NCBI GenBank assembly: GCA_035527235.1
Contig: DATLAV010000068.1
Coordinates: 1 to 11,251, forward strand
Source: BS750m-G28 sp035527235
GTDB lineage: Archaea > Thermoproteota > Bathyarchaeia > TCS64
Length of the DNA stretch: 11,251 nucleotides
Direction: 5' to 3'
Below, piece by piece: positions 11,251-11,251 of this stretch; position 1 is the stretch's first letter, and every line of letters begins with the position of its first letter. The notes beneath the pieces are model-generated. The model had not been told where the DNA came from. It searched no databases and saw nothing but the letters and a program-made list of their open reading frames with translations. A program made the position numbers and the translations under genes.

Positions 11251-11251
11251 C

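Noticed and set aside
1..11251. Mobile element, phage, defence system or CRISPR array
   Set aside because: No transposase, integrase, terminal inverted repeats, repeat-spacer pattern, nuclease or toxin-antitoxin pair is visible. Gene content and codon use look like a normal chromosome.

Overview
The window looks like a compact archaeal chromosome segment. Most genes have an A/T-rich TATA-like box about 25-35 bases before the start codon and no or only a very short leader. Several starts are TTG or GTG, and AGG is a common arginine codon in G+C-rich coding sequence. The protein families (stand-alone TrkA-N domain, split YeeE/YedE pair, predicted alkaline-phosphatase-superfamily phosphodiesterase) fit an archaeon, perhaps of the TACK side, but no marker gene fixes the lineage. 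I see no rRNA, tRNA, CRISPR array, insertion sequence or phage gene.

Left part (1-3920): the C-terminal part of a sodium:solute symporter runs in from the left edge and meets, tail to tail with a 9-base gap, a minus-strand metallophosphoesterase of the 5'-nucleotidase family. Its motifs (AHWEF in place of GNHEF, NPYSQMGG in the C-terminal domain) resemble the thiosulfohydrolase SoxB more than an ordinary nucleotidase. From a shared 150-base divergent promoter region, four plus-strand genes follow: a DUF3303-like small protein, a thioredoxin-like protein with a CNGC active site, and two half-size YeeE/YedE membrane proteins overlapping by GTGA. Family knowledge links YeeE/YedE to thiosulfate or sulfur import, so the block reads as a candidate cytoplasmic sulfur-compound handling cassette: import (YeeE/YedE pair), thiol chemistry (thioredoxin) and possibly hydrolysis of an S- or P-ester (SoxB-like enzyme).

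Right part (3992-11251): every gene is on the minus strand, several with their own promoters. Reading in the direction of transcription from the right edge, they are: a partial type I phosphodiesterase; a small coiled-coil protein translationally coupled (ATGA overlap) to an ArsB/NhaD-like ion transporter; a CPA1 Na+/H+ antiporter; a single-domain S9-type alpha/beta hydrolase; a divergent DASS/SLC13 anion transporter; and a stand-alone TrkA-N NAD-binding protein behind the DASS gene. With the SSS symporter, this part of the chromosome is rich in ion-coupled transport.

Non-coding signals worth attention lie in the 2108-2258 divergent region (palindrome between two TATA boxes, nested hairpin just before a ribosome binding site), a GAAA-tetraloop hairpin between the DASS and TrkA-N genes, a perfect 9-bp hairpin after the ArsB-like gene, and a 9-bp inverted repeat spanning the promoter region of the coiled-coil gene.
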